DNA from: Fusibacter tunisiensis
GTDB lineage: Bacteria > Bacillota > Clostridia > Peptostreptococcales > Acidaminobacteraceae
DNA length: 64,000 nt
NCBI RefSeq assembly: GCF_016908355.1
Contig: NZ_JAFBDT010000012.1
Coordinates: 1-64,000 of the forward strand
Direction: 5' to 3'
The position numbers were made by a program, and so were the translations under genes. Of the stretch, positions 36,407 through 44,280 are shown piece by piece. Positions within the stretch are counted from its first letter, which is position 1. Every line of letters starts with the position of its first letter. The notes beneath the pieces were generated by a model. It saw only the letters and a program-made list of their open reading frames with translations. It was not told the origin of the DNA and ran no database searches.

Positions 36407-37302
36407 CAAAAATCTTTTTCCCCGTTGTCCACAAAATAATGAAACACATCTGTTGTCGGTTTGTCGCGTTCATTTCTATTGCGCGTCACAAGGTAAATGT
36501 CATAATCCAGATTAATGTGTTCAATTTCAATCATCTTAAACCGTTTTTCATAAAGTTCTTTTTTAACAGACATATACGGCAAGAAACAGATTCCTAAATT
36601 ATTGCTTACCGACGACTTTGCAGCCGGTATGGAATCTACCTTAAACATGATTGGCAAATCGTCCATTTTCATGTTTATTTTTTTGAGTTCATGTTTTAAA
36701 AAATTTGAGATGGTTAAAGAATTGTCATCTAGAAGCACCATTTCGTGTCTTGCTAAATCTTTCACATCTAAAACATCTGGAATTCGAGCACTGTAATTGG
36801 CCACAAGCACAATACGCTCTTTTCCGATCTTTTCATAATCCAAACGGTTGTCACAAGGCTCTTCTGTAACGAAACACATGTCAGTCAGCTCATTAATCAA
36901 GTCCGTAATTGAATCCGCATTCCCTTTTGCATGCATTTCGAAAGTATATTTTGGAAACTTCTTTTTAATCTTGTAAAGAACACAAGGCAGAGAATAATCC
37001 ACAAGAGATAAATAGCCATTAATCCGAATATGTTCTGTGCTATGTGTCAGTGATTCAAGCTCTTCCTGCATCTTCTTATAAATCCGAAGCATTGTACCTG
37101 AATACGTAAACAGAATCCTTCCAGCTTCTGTTGGGTCAACGCCTTTGTTACTCCTTTCAAGCAATTGATGTCCAATTTCATCTTCGAGTTTCTGAATGTT
37201 TTGGCTAAGTGCAGATTGAGATATATGCTTATTCATTGCAACTTTAGAAATACTTTTTGCTTCAACAACTTCTCTAAAATACTCAAGTGCGGTTAAATTC
37301 AT
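36403..37302 (-). CDS. LysR-family transcriptional regulator
   Basis: This 299-residue regulator has an N-terminal helix-turn-helix (SISKVAMNKHISQSALSQNIQKLE) and a two-lobed effector domain. It is divergent from the YeeE-TusA operon, with 171 bases between, the usual layout for a LysR regulator and its target. The effector is unknown; a sulfur compound is plausible from context, as with CysB-like proteins. Confidence 0.82.
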   Translation of the reverse strand: MNLTALEYFREVVEAKSISKVAMNKHISQSALSQNIQKLEDEIGHQLLERSNKGVDPTEAGRILFTYSGTMLRIYKKMQEELESLTHSTEHIRINGYLSLVDYSLPCVLYKIKKKFPKYTFEMHAKGNADSITDLINELTDMCFVTEEPCDNRLDYEKIGKERIVLVANYSARIPDVLDVKDLARHEMVLLDDNSLTISNFLKHELKKINMKMDDLPIMFKVDSIPAAKSSVSNNLGICFLPYMSVKKELYEKRFKMIEIEHINLDYDIYLVTRNRNERDKPTTDVFHYFVDNGEKDFC

Positions 37303-37417
37303 AAGACACCTCTTCCTTTAAATCTATCATGCCCGACTTTTCTTTTATCTTGCTATCGGTTTTTCTTATACTACTTCAGAATTAAAATGCGTTAAAACAC
37401 TTGATAAAATGTTATCA

Positions 37418-37435
37418 TAATCTTGTGAGATTGTT
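37418..37435. promoter_or_regulatory. Shared element upstream of the YeeE operon
   Basis: TAATCTTGTGAGATTGTT contains the 13-mer also found at 32420-32432 and the 11-mer found at 32450-32460. Its core AATCT-TGTG-AGATT is a perfect short palindrome, 39 bases before the first YeeE start codon. It is a candidate binding site for the divergent LysR regulator or a Crp/Fnr protein. Confidence 0.5.
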
Positions 37436-37473
37436 AAGAGTATAGCAAACTTTTTATGTAGGAGTGTGAAAAC

Positions 37474-38157
37474 ATGGCTGAACAAACAAGAACAGCATCA
37501 TCAAGACGCTCTTCAACAAGACGCAAGCCAAAGAAAAATCAAATTCCATTTGGTTTGCTGACGGTAGCGGCAATTGTTCTAATCGGATTATGGTTAAATA
37601 CGCGGTCCACTACGATAGCATTCTTCTGGATGACTGGTAATATCTTCGGATATATCCTTCAAAAAGGAAGAGTCTGCTTCACAGCGTCCATGCGTGATCC
37701 ATACTTAACGGGTGGAACAACTTTAACAAGAGCGATCATAATAGCCCTTGCAGTAACCACAATTGGTTTTACAGCAATCAAATATGGCTATTCTGTAGCA
37801 GGCCTTCCAATTCCAGGAATGGGATTTGTACAGCCTGTAAGTATTGCCACAGTTCTCGGTGGTATCATCTTTGGCACTGGTATGGTTATTGCTGGTGGAT
37901 GTGCATCTGGAACCTTGATGCGTGTTGGTGAAGGTTTTATCATGAACACCATTGCATTGGTCTTTTTCGTTGTCGGTTCCCTTTGGGGCGCACATGATTT
38001 TGGCTGGTGGTCTGAAAAATTCATTTCAAATGGCCCAAGAATATTTTTACCAGATATATTCGGGTGGTTTGGTGCAGTAGCTCTACAATTATTGGTTTTA
38101 TTTGCACTGTATGTCTTTGCTGAAAGATATGAAATTAAACGCGGTGCATCACATTAA
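37474..38157 (+). CDS. YeeE/YedE-family sulfur transporter, first half
   Basis: This 227-residue membrane protein begins with a basic Ser/Arg/Lys-rich tail and then has about five hydrophobic segments. It carries the half-motifs GRVCFTAS and IAGGCASGTLMRVGEG, which in the thiosulfate transporter TsuA (YeeE) place the cysteines that relay thiosulfate through the membrane. Full YeeE proteins have about 350 residues with two such halves, so this is one half and the gene at 38470 is the other. A tusA gene lies between them. Ribosome site AGGAGTG. Confidence 0.85.
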   Translation: MAEQTRTASSRRSSTRRKPKKNQIPFGLLTVAAIVLIGLWLNTRSTTIAFFWMTGNIFGYILQKGRVCFTASMRDPYLTGGTTLTRAIIIALAVTTIGFTAIKYGYSVAGLPIPGMGFVQPVSIATVLGGIIFGTGMVIAGGCASGTLMRVGEGFIMNTIALVFFVVGSLWGAHDFGWWSEKFISNGPRIFLPDIFGWFGAVALQLLVLFALYVFAERYEIKRGASH

Positions 38158-38209
38158 ATATTTAATTAAATCTATTTTATCATTATTTTAAACTTAGGAG
38201 GATAAGAAA

Positions 38210-38437
38210 ATGAAAGAAGTTATGTTGGATTGTTATGGCGAAGCGTGTCCAGTACCTTTAGTAAAGGCTCAAAACAAAATTAAGGAACTTGAAGTTGGCG
38301 ATGTTTTAATCGTGCAAATCGACCACAGTTGTGCAATGAAAAACGTTCCTGAGTGGGCTAGAAAAGAAGGCTACAATGTTGAAGTTGAAGAAATTGATGA
38401 CGGTGAATGGGAAGTAATCATCGAGAAAAGCAAGTAA
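38210..38437 (+). CDS. tusA: TusA-family sulfur carrier between the YeeE halves
   Basis: This is a 75-residue TusA/YedF/TsuB-type protein with CYGEACPVPLVK. In the YeeE (TsuA)-TsuB pair, the TusA-like partner receives or processes imported thiosulfate at the inner face. Its position between the two transporter halves suggests the same task. An AGGAGG site precedes the ATG. It differs from the paralogue at 36185 in the second half. Confidence 0.88.
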   Translation: MKEVMLDCYGEACPVPLVKAQNKIKELEVGDVLIVQIDHSCAMKNVPEWARKEGYNVEVEEIDDGEWEVIIEKSK

Positions 38438-38469
38438 TAAAATCAGCACCATATTTGGAGGTGTCGTAA

Positions 38470-39030
38470 TTGGCAGAAAACAAAAAGAAATTTTTTGATA
38501 AGGTTAAAACCAACGAATACTACGTTCGATGGGGTAAGAATCCTTACACCTATGTAACTGCTGCGATATTGCTCTCCTTGTTCCAAATTGTAACCTTCAG
38601 TGTCACTCGAAATCCTTGGGGTGTTTCCAATGCATTTGCTTATTGGGGCGCGTGGGTATTTGAGGCACTTGGTGGAAGCGTGGACAAGTGGTACTTTTTC
38701 GCAAGTTCCGGTGCTCAATCCATTTTAGAAGAAGGATTTTTAAACCATGCAGCTACATGGCGAAACATTGGCGTTATAACAGGGGCACTTGCGGCAACTT
38801 TATTGGCGTCAGGATTCAAAATTAAAAAGATCAAATCTCCAAAACAAATTGTTGCTGCTGTAATTGGCGGTTTAATGATGGGTTATGGCGCTCGACTTGC
38901 ACTCGGTTGTAATATTGGCGCTTTCTATAGCGGGATTTCATCTCTTGCACTTTCTGGATGGGTATTTGCAATTGGATTATTTATTGGGGCAATATTCGGC
39001 AGCAAATTGCTCGTTAAGTACTTTATGTAA
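38470..39030 (+). CDS. YeeE/YedE-family sulfur transporter, second half
   Basis: This 186-residue membrane protein starts with TTG, eight bases after GGAGG. Hydrophobic segments and the motif GARLALGCNIGAFYSGI place a conserved Cys in the same setting as in the second half of YeeE proteins. A roughly 40-residue loop (residues about 50-95, WGVSNAFAYWGAWVFEAL and following) is probably exposed. With the product of 37474 it should form one transporter. Confidence 0.85.
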   Translation: MAENKKKFFDKVKTNEYYVRWGKNPYTYVTAAILLSLFQIVTFSVTRNPWGVSNAFAYWGAWVFEALGGSVDKWYFFASSGAQSILEEGFLNHAATWRNIGVITGALAATLLASGFKIKKIKSPKQIVAAVIGGLMMGYGARLALGCNIGAFYSGISSLALSGWVFAIGLFIGAIFGSKLLVKYFM

Positions 39031-39040
39031 AATTCAAGAG

Positions 39041-39073
39041 CGACTGACAAGGAGTTGCCTTGTCAGTCGTTTT
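39041..39073 (+). terminator. Intercistronic terminator after the YeeE second half
   Basis: A perfect 12-base stem (CGACTGACAAGG / CCTTGTCAGTCG) with loop AGTTG is followed by TTTTATTCTTATT. The next gene starts 25 bases later with its ribosome site directly after the T-rich tail, which leaves no room for a promoter. The reductase must be made by read-through or from a promoter inside the hairpin region. Confidence 0.8.
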
Positions 39074-39097
39074 ATTCTTATTGGAGGTTAATGTATA

Positions 39098-40321
39098 ATG
39101 GCTAGAGAGAAAAAAGTAGAACACTATGATGTCGTCATAATCGGTGGCGGCCCAGCAGGACTAAGTGCTGCTATTTACACAGGACGTGCACGTTTAAAAA
39201 CACTATTACTCGAGAAATCACTCATTGGTGGACTTGCAACTTATACAAATGAAATTGCAAACTACCCTGGCTTCCCAACCGCACCTAAGGGAGAAGCAAT
39301 TACAAACCTGATGAAAGACCAAGCAAAAAGCATGGGCGTTGACTTCAAACTTACTGCAGTGTCTACTGTTGATTTAACTGGTGAAGAAAAAATCGTTGAA
39401 ACGTTTAGAAATAAATATATTGCTAAATCTGTTATTATTGCAACTGGTGGTCGTCCAAGAACTACAGGTGCAGAAAATGAAGAAAAATATCTTTTTGACA
39501 AGGGAATTAGTTTCTGTGCAACATGTGATGCTGCTGCAAACACTGATAAAACAGTTGTTGTAATTGGATCAGGGGATGCTGCAATTGAAGAAGGTATGTT
39601 CTTAACACGTTTTGCTAAAAAAGTTATCGTTTCTGTTATGCACGATGAAGGCATTATGGATTGTAATGAAATTGCAAAAGAAGCTGCACTTGCAAATGAC
39701 AAAATGGAATTTGTATGGAACACTGTTGTTTCAAGATTTGAAGGCGAAGAACACCTGGATACAGTAGTTCTTAAGAACATTAAATCTGGTGAAGAAATCC
39801 CAGTAAAATGTGATAACTGTTTTGAATTTATTGGATACCTCCCAAATACAGAATTATTTGAAGGTCAGCTTGACTTAACACGTCAAAAATACATTCCAGT
39901 AAACGACAAGAAAGAAACTAAATTAGAAGGTGTTTTTGCAATTGGTGATGTTACTGAAAAATGGCTCAAGCAAATTGCAACGGCAGTTGGCGATGGCGCA
40001 ATTGCAGGAACAGCAGCTGAAAAATATATTGCTGAAAAAGAAATCTTTGAAAATAAAATTATGCAAAGTGAGAAACCAGGCTTGGTTTACGTATACAATG
40101 CAATTGACGCACCATCAAGAGAATTCCTCGGAACAATTGAAAAAATTGAAAAGGAACAAGCGGGTGCTATCTGTGTCAATCGAATTGATACTTACAAGTC
40201 AAACGGACTTGCTGTTATGTTGAAATTAGACCAAGTCCCAGCAATTGTCATCACAAGAGAGGGTAAAATCACTGAAAAAATTTACACCCTTGATGAAGCA
40301 GCAATCAAAAAAGCACTTTAA
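39098..40321 (+). CDS. Thioredoxin-reductase-like flavoprotein fused to a thioredoxin fold
   Basis: This protein has 407 residues. Residues 1-315 are a thioredoxin reductase: FAD motif GGGPAG, redox pair CATC at 140-143, NAD(P) motif GSGDAA, and the second FAD motif GVFAIGD. A second CxxC (CDNC, 238-241) stands where the family normally has hydrophobic residues. Residues 325-407 look like a thioredoxin fold (PGLVYVYNA, later QVPAIVI with the cis-Pro), but the usual CxxC is replaced by APSR. It may reduce TusA persulfide or imported sulfur with NAD(P)H; this is inferred from the operon. A GGAGG site precedes the ATG. Confidence 0.82.
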   Translation: MAREKKVEHYDVVIIGGGPAGLSAAIYTGRARLKTLLLEKSLIGGLATYTNEIANYPGFPTAPKGEAITNLMKDQAKSMGVDFKLTAVSTVDLTGEEKIVETFRNKYIAKSVIIATGGRPRTTGAENEEKYLFDKGISFCATCDAAANTDKTVVVIGSGDAAIEEGMFLTRFAKKVIVSVMHDEGIMDCNEIAKEAALANDKMEFVWNTVVSRFEGEEHLDTVVLKNIKSGEEIPVKCDNCFEFIGYLPNTELFEGQLDLTRQKYIPVNDKKETKLEGVFAIGDVTEKWLKQIATAVGDGAIAGTAAEKYIAEKEIFENKIMQSEKPGLVYVYNAIDAPSREFLGTIEKIEKEQAGAICVNRIDTYKSNGLAVMLKLDQVPAIVITREGKITEKIYTLDEAAIKKAL

Positions 40322-40337
40322 TAATACCTTATAAAAC

Positions 40338-40382
40338 AAAACCTCGAGAAGTAGAGTTATAAATCTACCCCTCGAGGTTTTT
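40338..40382. terminator. Bidirectional terminator between convergent genes
   Basis: A long stem (AAAACCTCGAG / CTCGAGGTTTT) encloses a second hairpin (GTAGA / TCTAC), with A and T runs on both sides. It ends the YeeE-reductase unit on the plus strand and the ABC importer unit on the minus strand. Confidence 0.85.
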
Positions 40383-40383
40383 C

Positions 40384-40989
40384 TTATGCCAGTTTTATGA
40401 TTCGATTTCCAATACGCTCTGCTTCATTTAAATCATGCGTTACAAACACTACGGAAAGTTTGAATTTTTTCTGAATTGACATCAGCAAGTCCTGTAATTT
40501 CACCCGCATCTCTAAATCTAAACTCCCAAAAGGTTCATCCATCAATAAAACCTTTGATCGACAGGCCAAGGCTCTGGCTATGCCAACTCTTTGTTTCATA
40601 CCGCCGGAAAGTTCCCTTGGGTATTTGTGGGCATGCTTTAATAAATCAACACGATCAAGCAGCGCATCTATTTCATCATTTAACATATGGTCAGTCACTA
40701 AAATAACATTCTGACGAACTGTTTTCCACGGCAATAAAGTGTCCATTTCTTGGAAGACAAAGGGGAAGGGTACTTTAACATTCTCATATAAAACCGGGTC
40801 ACAATAAATTTCCCCAGACTCAAAGGGGGTTATACCGGCAATGCAATTCAAAAGGGTACTTTTCCCAACACCTGAAGGTCCCATAATACATAAAATTTCG
40901 TCTTCGAACACGTCAAGACTCAAATTATGTATAACAGGTATCTCTTCAAATGATTTGGTTAACCCTCTAATCTTAAGTATTGGCTTCAT
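40384..40989 (-). CDS. ABC transporter ATPase, NitT/TauT type
   Basis: This 201-residue ATPase has Walker A GPSGVGKST, signature LSGGMKQRVGIARA and Walker B VLLMDEPFGSLD, typical of nitrate/sulfonate/taurine importers (SsuB-like). It overlaps the permease gene by four bases. At 201 residues it lacks the extra C-terminal tail of longer homologues but all motifs are present. Confidence 0.85.
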   Translation of the reverse strand: MKPILKIRGLTKSFEEIPVIHNLSLDVFEDEILCIMGPSGVGKSTLLNCIAGITPFESGEIYCDPVLYENVKVPFPFVFQEMDTLLPWKTVRQNVILVTDHMLNDEIDALLDRVDLLKHAHKYPRELSGGMKQRVGIARALACRSKVLLMDEPFGSLDLEMRVKLQDLLMSIQKKFKLSVVFVTHDLNEAERIGNRIIKLA

Positions 40990-41729
40990 GACACCCTCCC
41001 AAGTTTCAGCTTTGTAAAAACAAGGGCTTCAAAAAACACCCCACAAAGACCGATTGCGATTAACCCTGCATATAAACCCTCTGTATCCATATACATTCTC
41101 CGCTCATATATCAACCAGCCAAGTCCTGTTTGATTGCCTACCATTCCAAAAATCATTTCAACACTGATTAAGGCGCGCCACCCACGACTCCATGAAACAC
41201 TAAGGGCTGATTTTAAATCCAGTAATGACCCTTGAACATAAATGTGAAAAAATCGCTTAAACTTAGACAAGTGAAACACCGTTTCTAGTCGATTGTACTG
41301 TTTATGCAGTCGATCAACTGCCAAAGCCAATTGTCGCCACATAGGCCATAAGGTTGCATGAACTAAAATAAACAGCATAGCCTCGACGTTTATCCCAAAC
41401 CATAAAATGACAAGTGGCAAAATCGCAATCCCCGGGAGGGGTGAAACGATTGAATGAAGTAACTCTATGTTGGTACCAACCCACTTGTATTTACGCCCCA
41501 AAATAATTAAAACAACAGTTATAATGACACTTAAACCCATAGCCAGTAAAACCATGAATATACTGTATAAGGTTGTTTGAATCAGCTTCTCATAAAAAAG
41601 CATCTCTCCAAATCTTTTCACAACATCAGAAAAAGGTGGCAAAATTCCAGCATGTATCAAGCCACTTTGACCCATAATTTCCCATGCAGTTAAAATGAAC
41701 AGTATGAAAAAAATTCTAGCTTTATTCAT
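40986..41729 (-). CDS. ABC transporter permease, NitT/TauT type
   Basis: This 247-residue permease has six predicted membrane helices. The coupling-loop region lies around HIYVQGSLLDLKSALSVSWSRGWRALISVEMI, where SsuC/TauC proteins have their EAA motif. It overlaps both the binding-protein gene (eight bases) and the ATPase gene (four bases). Confidence 0.83.
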   Translation of the reverse strand: MNKARIFFILFILTAWEIMGQSGLIHAGILPPFSDVVKRFGEMLFYEKLIQTTLYSIFMVLLAMGLSVIITVVLIILGRKYKWVGTNIELLHSIVSPLPGIAILPLVILWFGINVEAMLFILVHATLWPMWRQLALAVDRLHKQYNRLETVFHLSKFKRFFHIYVQGSLLDLKSALSVSWSRGWRALISVEMIFGMVGNQTGLGWLIYERRMYMDTEGLYAGLIAIGLCGVFFEALVFTKLKLGRVS

Positions 41730-42693
41730 TGTCAGAACCCCAGTATAGATCTGAATTTAAAATAGAATCAGACAAGATTTCTTCTTCAACCATAAAAGAC
41801 ACAAACGCATCAAGACCTCTAACGTCTGTTTCATAAATCATTTGTGGGTGGTCCATATAAGCTTTTAAATCTGCTTCACTATAGTCATATGACTCTGATA
41901 GTACTTCCAACGCGTCTTCTGGGTATGTTCCAATGAATTCTATTGACTTTTCAAGCGCATTTTTAAAAGCAGTATAAATCTTAGGATTGTCATAAATACG
42001 TTCAGGACAAATCCCGACTATAAACGTAAAAGGGCCTCCAAAGCACGTTTCACCATCCAACAAAACAGTGGCATTCTCCAGTTTCATTTCCTGTTGCATA
42101 AAAGGTGGCGTTGTGAAATGAAGGGTGTTAGAAGCACCTGTACGCATAGCCGTGTAACCATCAGGATGTGACATGGCCACCAATTGATGGTCATATTTTT
42201 TAGAATCCCCATACATGCGTTTTGCATACATAGAAAGCAAAATATGTTGAATAGATCCCGGTTGAGGGACTATAATCCGAGTTGAATCGTCTATGGCTTC
42301 TAAAGAATCAACCGCCTTACTACTGGCTATTAAAGCTGAAGGTGTTTGAGAAATCCCGGAAATAATGCGCCAATCCATGCCATTATCTACACCAATTAAA
42401 AACGGCGGAATGCCTACAAAACCAATATCTAAATCTTCCGAAAGCATTGCTTCCCTAATAGCTGTTGTATTTCCAAGTCGCTTCCACTCTATGGTCACAG
42501 TGCTAAGTCCAGCACCATCTAACGCTTCTCTTAAAAAACCCTGATTCTTCATAATCTCTATAGGCGCATACGCCAGTCCAAATTGATCTGCAATAATCAA
42601 AGTCTCTTTTTCAGTATCATTTGAGCACCCAAGAAGCAACAGTACAACCACAATCATAATTAAAGCAAAACTCAATCTATTATTAGTCTTCAT
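41722..42693 (-). CDS. ABC transporter substrate-binding lipoprotein, NitT/TauT type
   Basis: This 323-residue lipoprotein (lipobox LLLGC, then SNDTEKE) has a SsuA/THI5-like fold, with LIIADQFGLAYAPIEIMKNQGFL at the N-terminus. Family members bind sulfonates, taurine, nitrate or pyrimidine precursors. The CxxC thioredoxin directly upstream points to a sulfur-containing ligand, but this is only contextual. The ATG 42691-42693 follows an AGGTG site. Confidence 0.82.
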   Translation of the reverse strand: MKTNNRLSFALIMIVVVLLLLGCSNDTEKETLIIADQFGLAYAPIEIMKNQGFLREALDGAGLSTVTIEWKRLGNTTAIREAMLSEDLDIGFVGIPPFLIGVDNGMDWRIISGISQTPSALIASSKAVDSLEAIDDSTRIIVPQPGSIQHILLSMYAKRMYGDSKKYDHQLVAMSHPDGYTAMRTGASNTLHFTTPPFMQQEMKLENATVLLDGETCFGGPFTFIVGICPERIYDNPKIYTAFKNALEKSIEFIGTYPEDALEVLSESYDYSEADLKAYMDHPQMIYETDVRGLDAFVSFMVEEEILSDSILNSDLYWGSDNE

Positions 42694-42702
42694 AGTCACC
42701 TA

Positions 42703-43026
42703 CTAAAAAATCATCTGATAATATCGATTTACAGTACTTTCCAAATCGTCCAAGGAAAAAACACGCTCAAAGCGTTTGGTTTCTCTACCCTGTGCAAAAA
42801 CAACAAGTGTTGGATAAACGAAAATCAAATGCTTGCCAACCAGTTCTTTCATAACTTCCACATCAGCGGTCATAAAATGAGCTTTGGGATATCGCTTTGA
42901 CATATCCTCTAAATCTGGGTAAATGGACAAGCATACATTACACCCCAAATCGCTAAACAGCATCACAACCAAATCATCATTTTCGATGCTTTCAGTCACT
43001 TTTATCAAATCATTTAAGTGTTCCAT
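42703..43026 (-). CDS. Thioredoxin-like protein with CNVC motif
   Basis: This is a 107-residue single-domain thioredoxin fold without signal peptide. The active site reads LGCNVCLSI in place of WCGPC, and the cis-Pro is in VYPTLVVF. It is cytoplasmic and encoded between the DUF438 sensor and the ABC importer. It may reduce the imported substrate or a disulfide in the importer system; the unusual CNVC site suggests a special partner. Confidence 0.78.
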   Translation of the reverse strand: MEHLNDLIKVTESIENDDLVVMLFSDLGCNVCLSIYPDLEDMSKRYPKAHFMTADVEVMKELVGKHLIFVYPTLVVFAQGRETKRFERVFSLDDLESTVNRYYQMIF

Positions 43027-43043
43027 ATCAAATTCACTCCATC

Positions 43044-44189
43044 TTATTTATTTGCCGACCATTCCAATAACCTTCTTTGGCCTGTCAACGCCTTGATTTC
43101 TGTAATGTCTTGACTAACTTCAAGCGTTCCTTTATAGGTCCCTTTTGAATCTCTAATTGCAAAATACCGAATATGCAAGTGTTTGCCTTTAACCTCTATC
43201 CAAAATTCAGCTTTATCTTGACTGCCTGACCTAAACGCTTCCAATATTTCTGTCACAACATGAACACTTTGTGGTGGGTGACAGTAGGCCACATCACGTC
43301 CGATAACAGCAGAAGAACGCGGGAAAATTCTGTCCTCAGGTTTAGAAAAGAACTTAACTTTATTATCCGCATCAACAAACGTTAAATCCACTGGGAGCGC
43401 GTCAAAGATCATTAATATTTCTTCCATCTCCAATTGACCATTTTCTTCATCAAAAGTCACCTTTGGTTTTATTGGTTCTTCAATCCATGCAAATCCATAA
43501 TCAAAGCTCTGCTGGTGCATTTTAGGCCATACTTTTTCATCAATTTCCTGCAAAACAGTTGGAAAAAGAATTAGCCGTTCTTTTTTTTCAAGCCCGACTA
43601 AAGCAAAAATTAATTTCGCCACACTGTCATTGACAGCATGTAGAGATGTCGTTGGTTCAATCATGGTACTTTCGGCTGTTTTTAGCAGATTTCGAATGTC
43701 ATTATGTAAAGCCCACATAATGGTTACCCCTGTGTATTCAGGCGCAATACGTTCCAAAAACGGAAATAATATATTCTCTTTTTTTTGAAAATGAACTTCA
43801 ATTGGTTTTAGCGCTTTAATGACTTCCAAACAAGCGGCTTTTTTTGAATCTAAAGCCTCTTTGGAAAGTGCCGTCTTTAGGGCCTCTACCAATTTAAGCA
43901 GTTCACTATTTTCAGATTCTAAAAATTTAAGAAACAAAAAATCATCGGGAATATCAACTTTTTTTGAAGAAAATGATTTGAAAAAAACATTTATCACTTT
44001 GTCTAAATAAATCAACACGTCTTGTGCTTCATGCGTTTCGCTCAACTGATTATGAAAAATCTCAAAAGCTTCATTTGGTTCCACCGAATCAATATCCGAA
44101 CGGTACAAATCATAAAGTGTCTTGCCATCCTCACCACGAGCCAAGCGACTGACGTATTCAATTAAATTGCCAATCCGTTTTTCTTTCAT
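43044..44189 (-). CDS. DUF438/hemerythrin-like/PAS sensor protein
   Basis: This 381-residue cytoplasmic protein has an N-terminal DUF438 domain (about 1-75), a helical hemerythrin-like domain (about 85-235, with HFQKKENILFPFLERI, WALHNDIRNLL and FPTVLQEI) and a C-terminal PAS domain (about 255-375). Family members are thought to sense oxygen, NO or redox state via an iron or heme centre. It has no DNA-binding part, so it probably acts through protein contact. It heads the operon with the thioredoxin and ABC importer and starts after an AGGAGGAG site. Confidence 0.8.
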   Translation of the reverse strand: MKEKRIGNLIEYVSRLARGEDGKTLYDLYRSDIDSVEPNEAFEIFHNQLSETHEAQDVLIYLDKVINVFFKSFSSKKVDIPDDFLFLKFLESENSELLKLVEALKTALSKEALDSKKAACLEVIKALKPIEVHFQKKENILFPFLERIAPEYTGVTIMWALHNDIRNLLKTAESTMIEPTTSLHAVNDSVAKLIFALVGLEKKERLILFPTVLQEIDEKVWPKMHQQSFDYGFAWIEEPIKPKVTFDEENGQLEMEEILMIFDALPVDLTFVDADNKVKFFSKPEDRIFPRSSAVIGRDVAYCHPPQSVHVVTEILEAFRSGSQDKAEFWIEVKGKHLHIRYFAIRDSKGTYKGTLEVSQDITEIKALTGQRRLLEWSANK

Positions 44190-44248
44190 AAGCTCCTCCT
44201 AAATATGATTATCAATTTTATCATATCACAAATCTACAAAGGCCACCA

Positions 44249-44280
44249 AAAAAACTACCGCCTATTTCGCAGTAGTTTTT
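44249..44280 (-). terminator. Terminator overlapping the marR stop
   Basis: ACTAC/GTAGT arms with flanking A and T runs form a hairpin; the marR stop codon lies within it. It closes the monocistronic marR unit. Confidence 0.7.
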
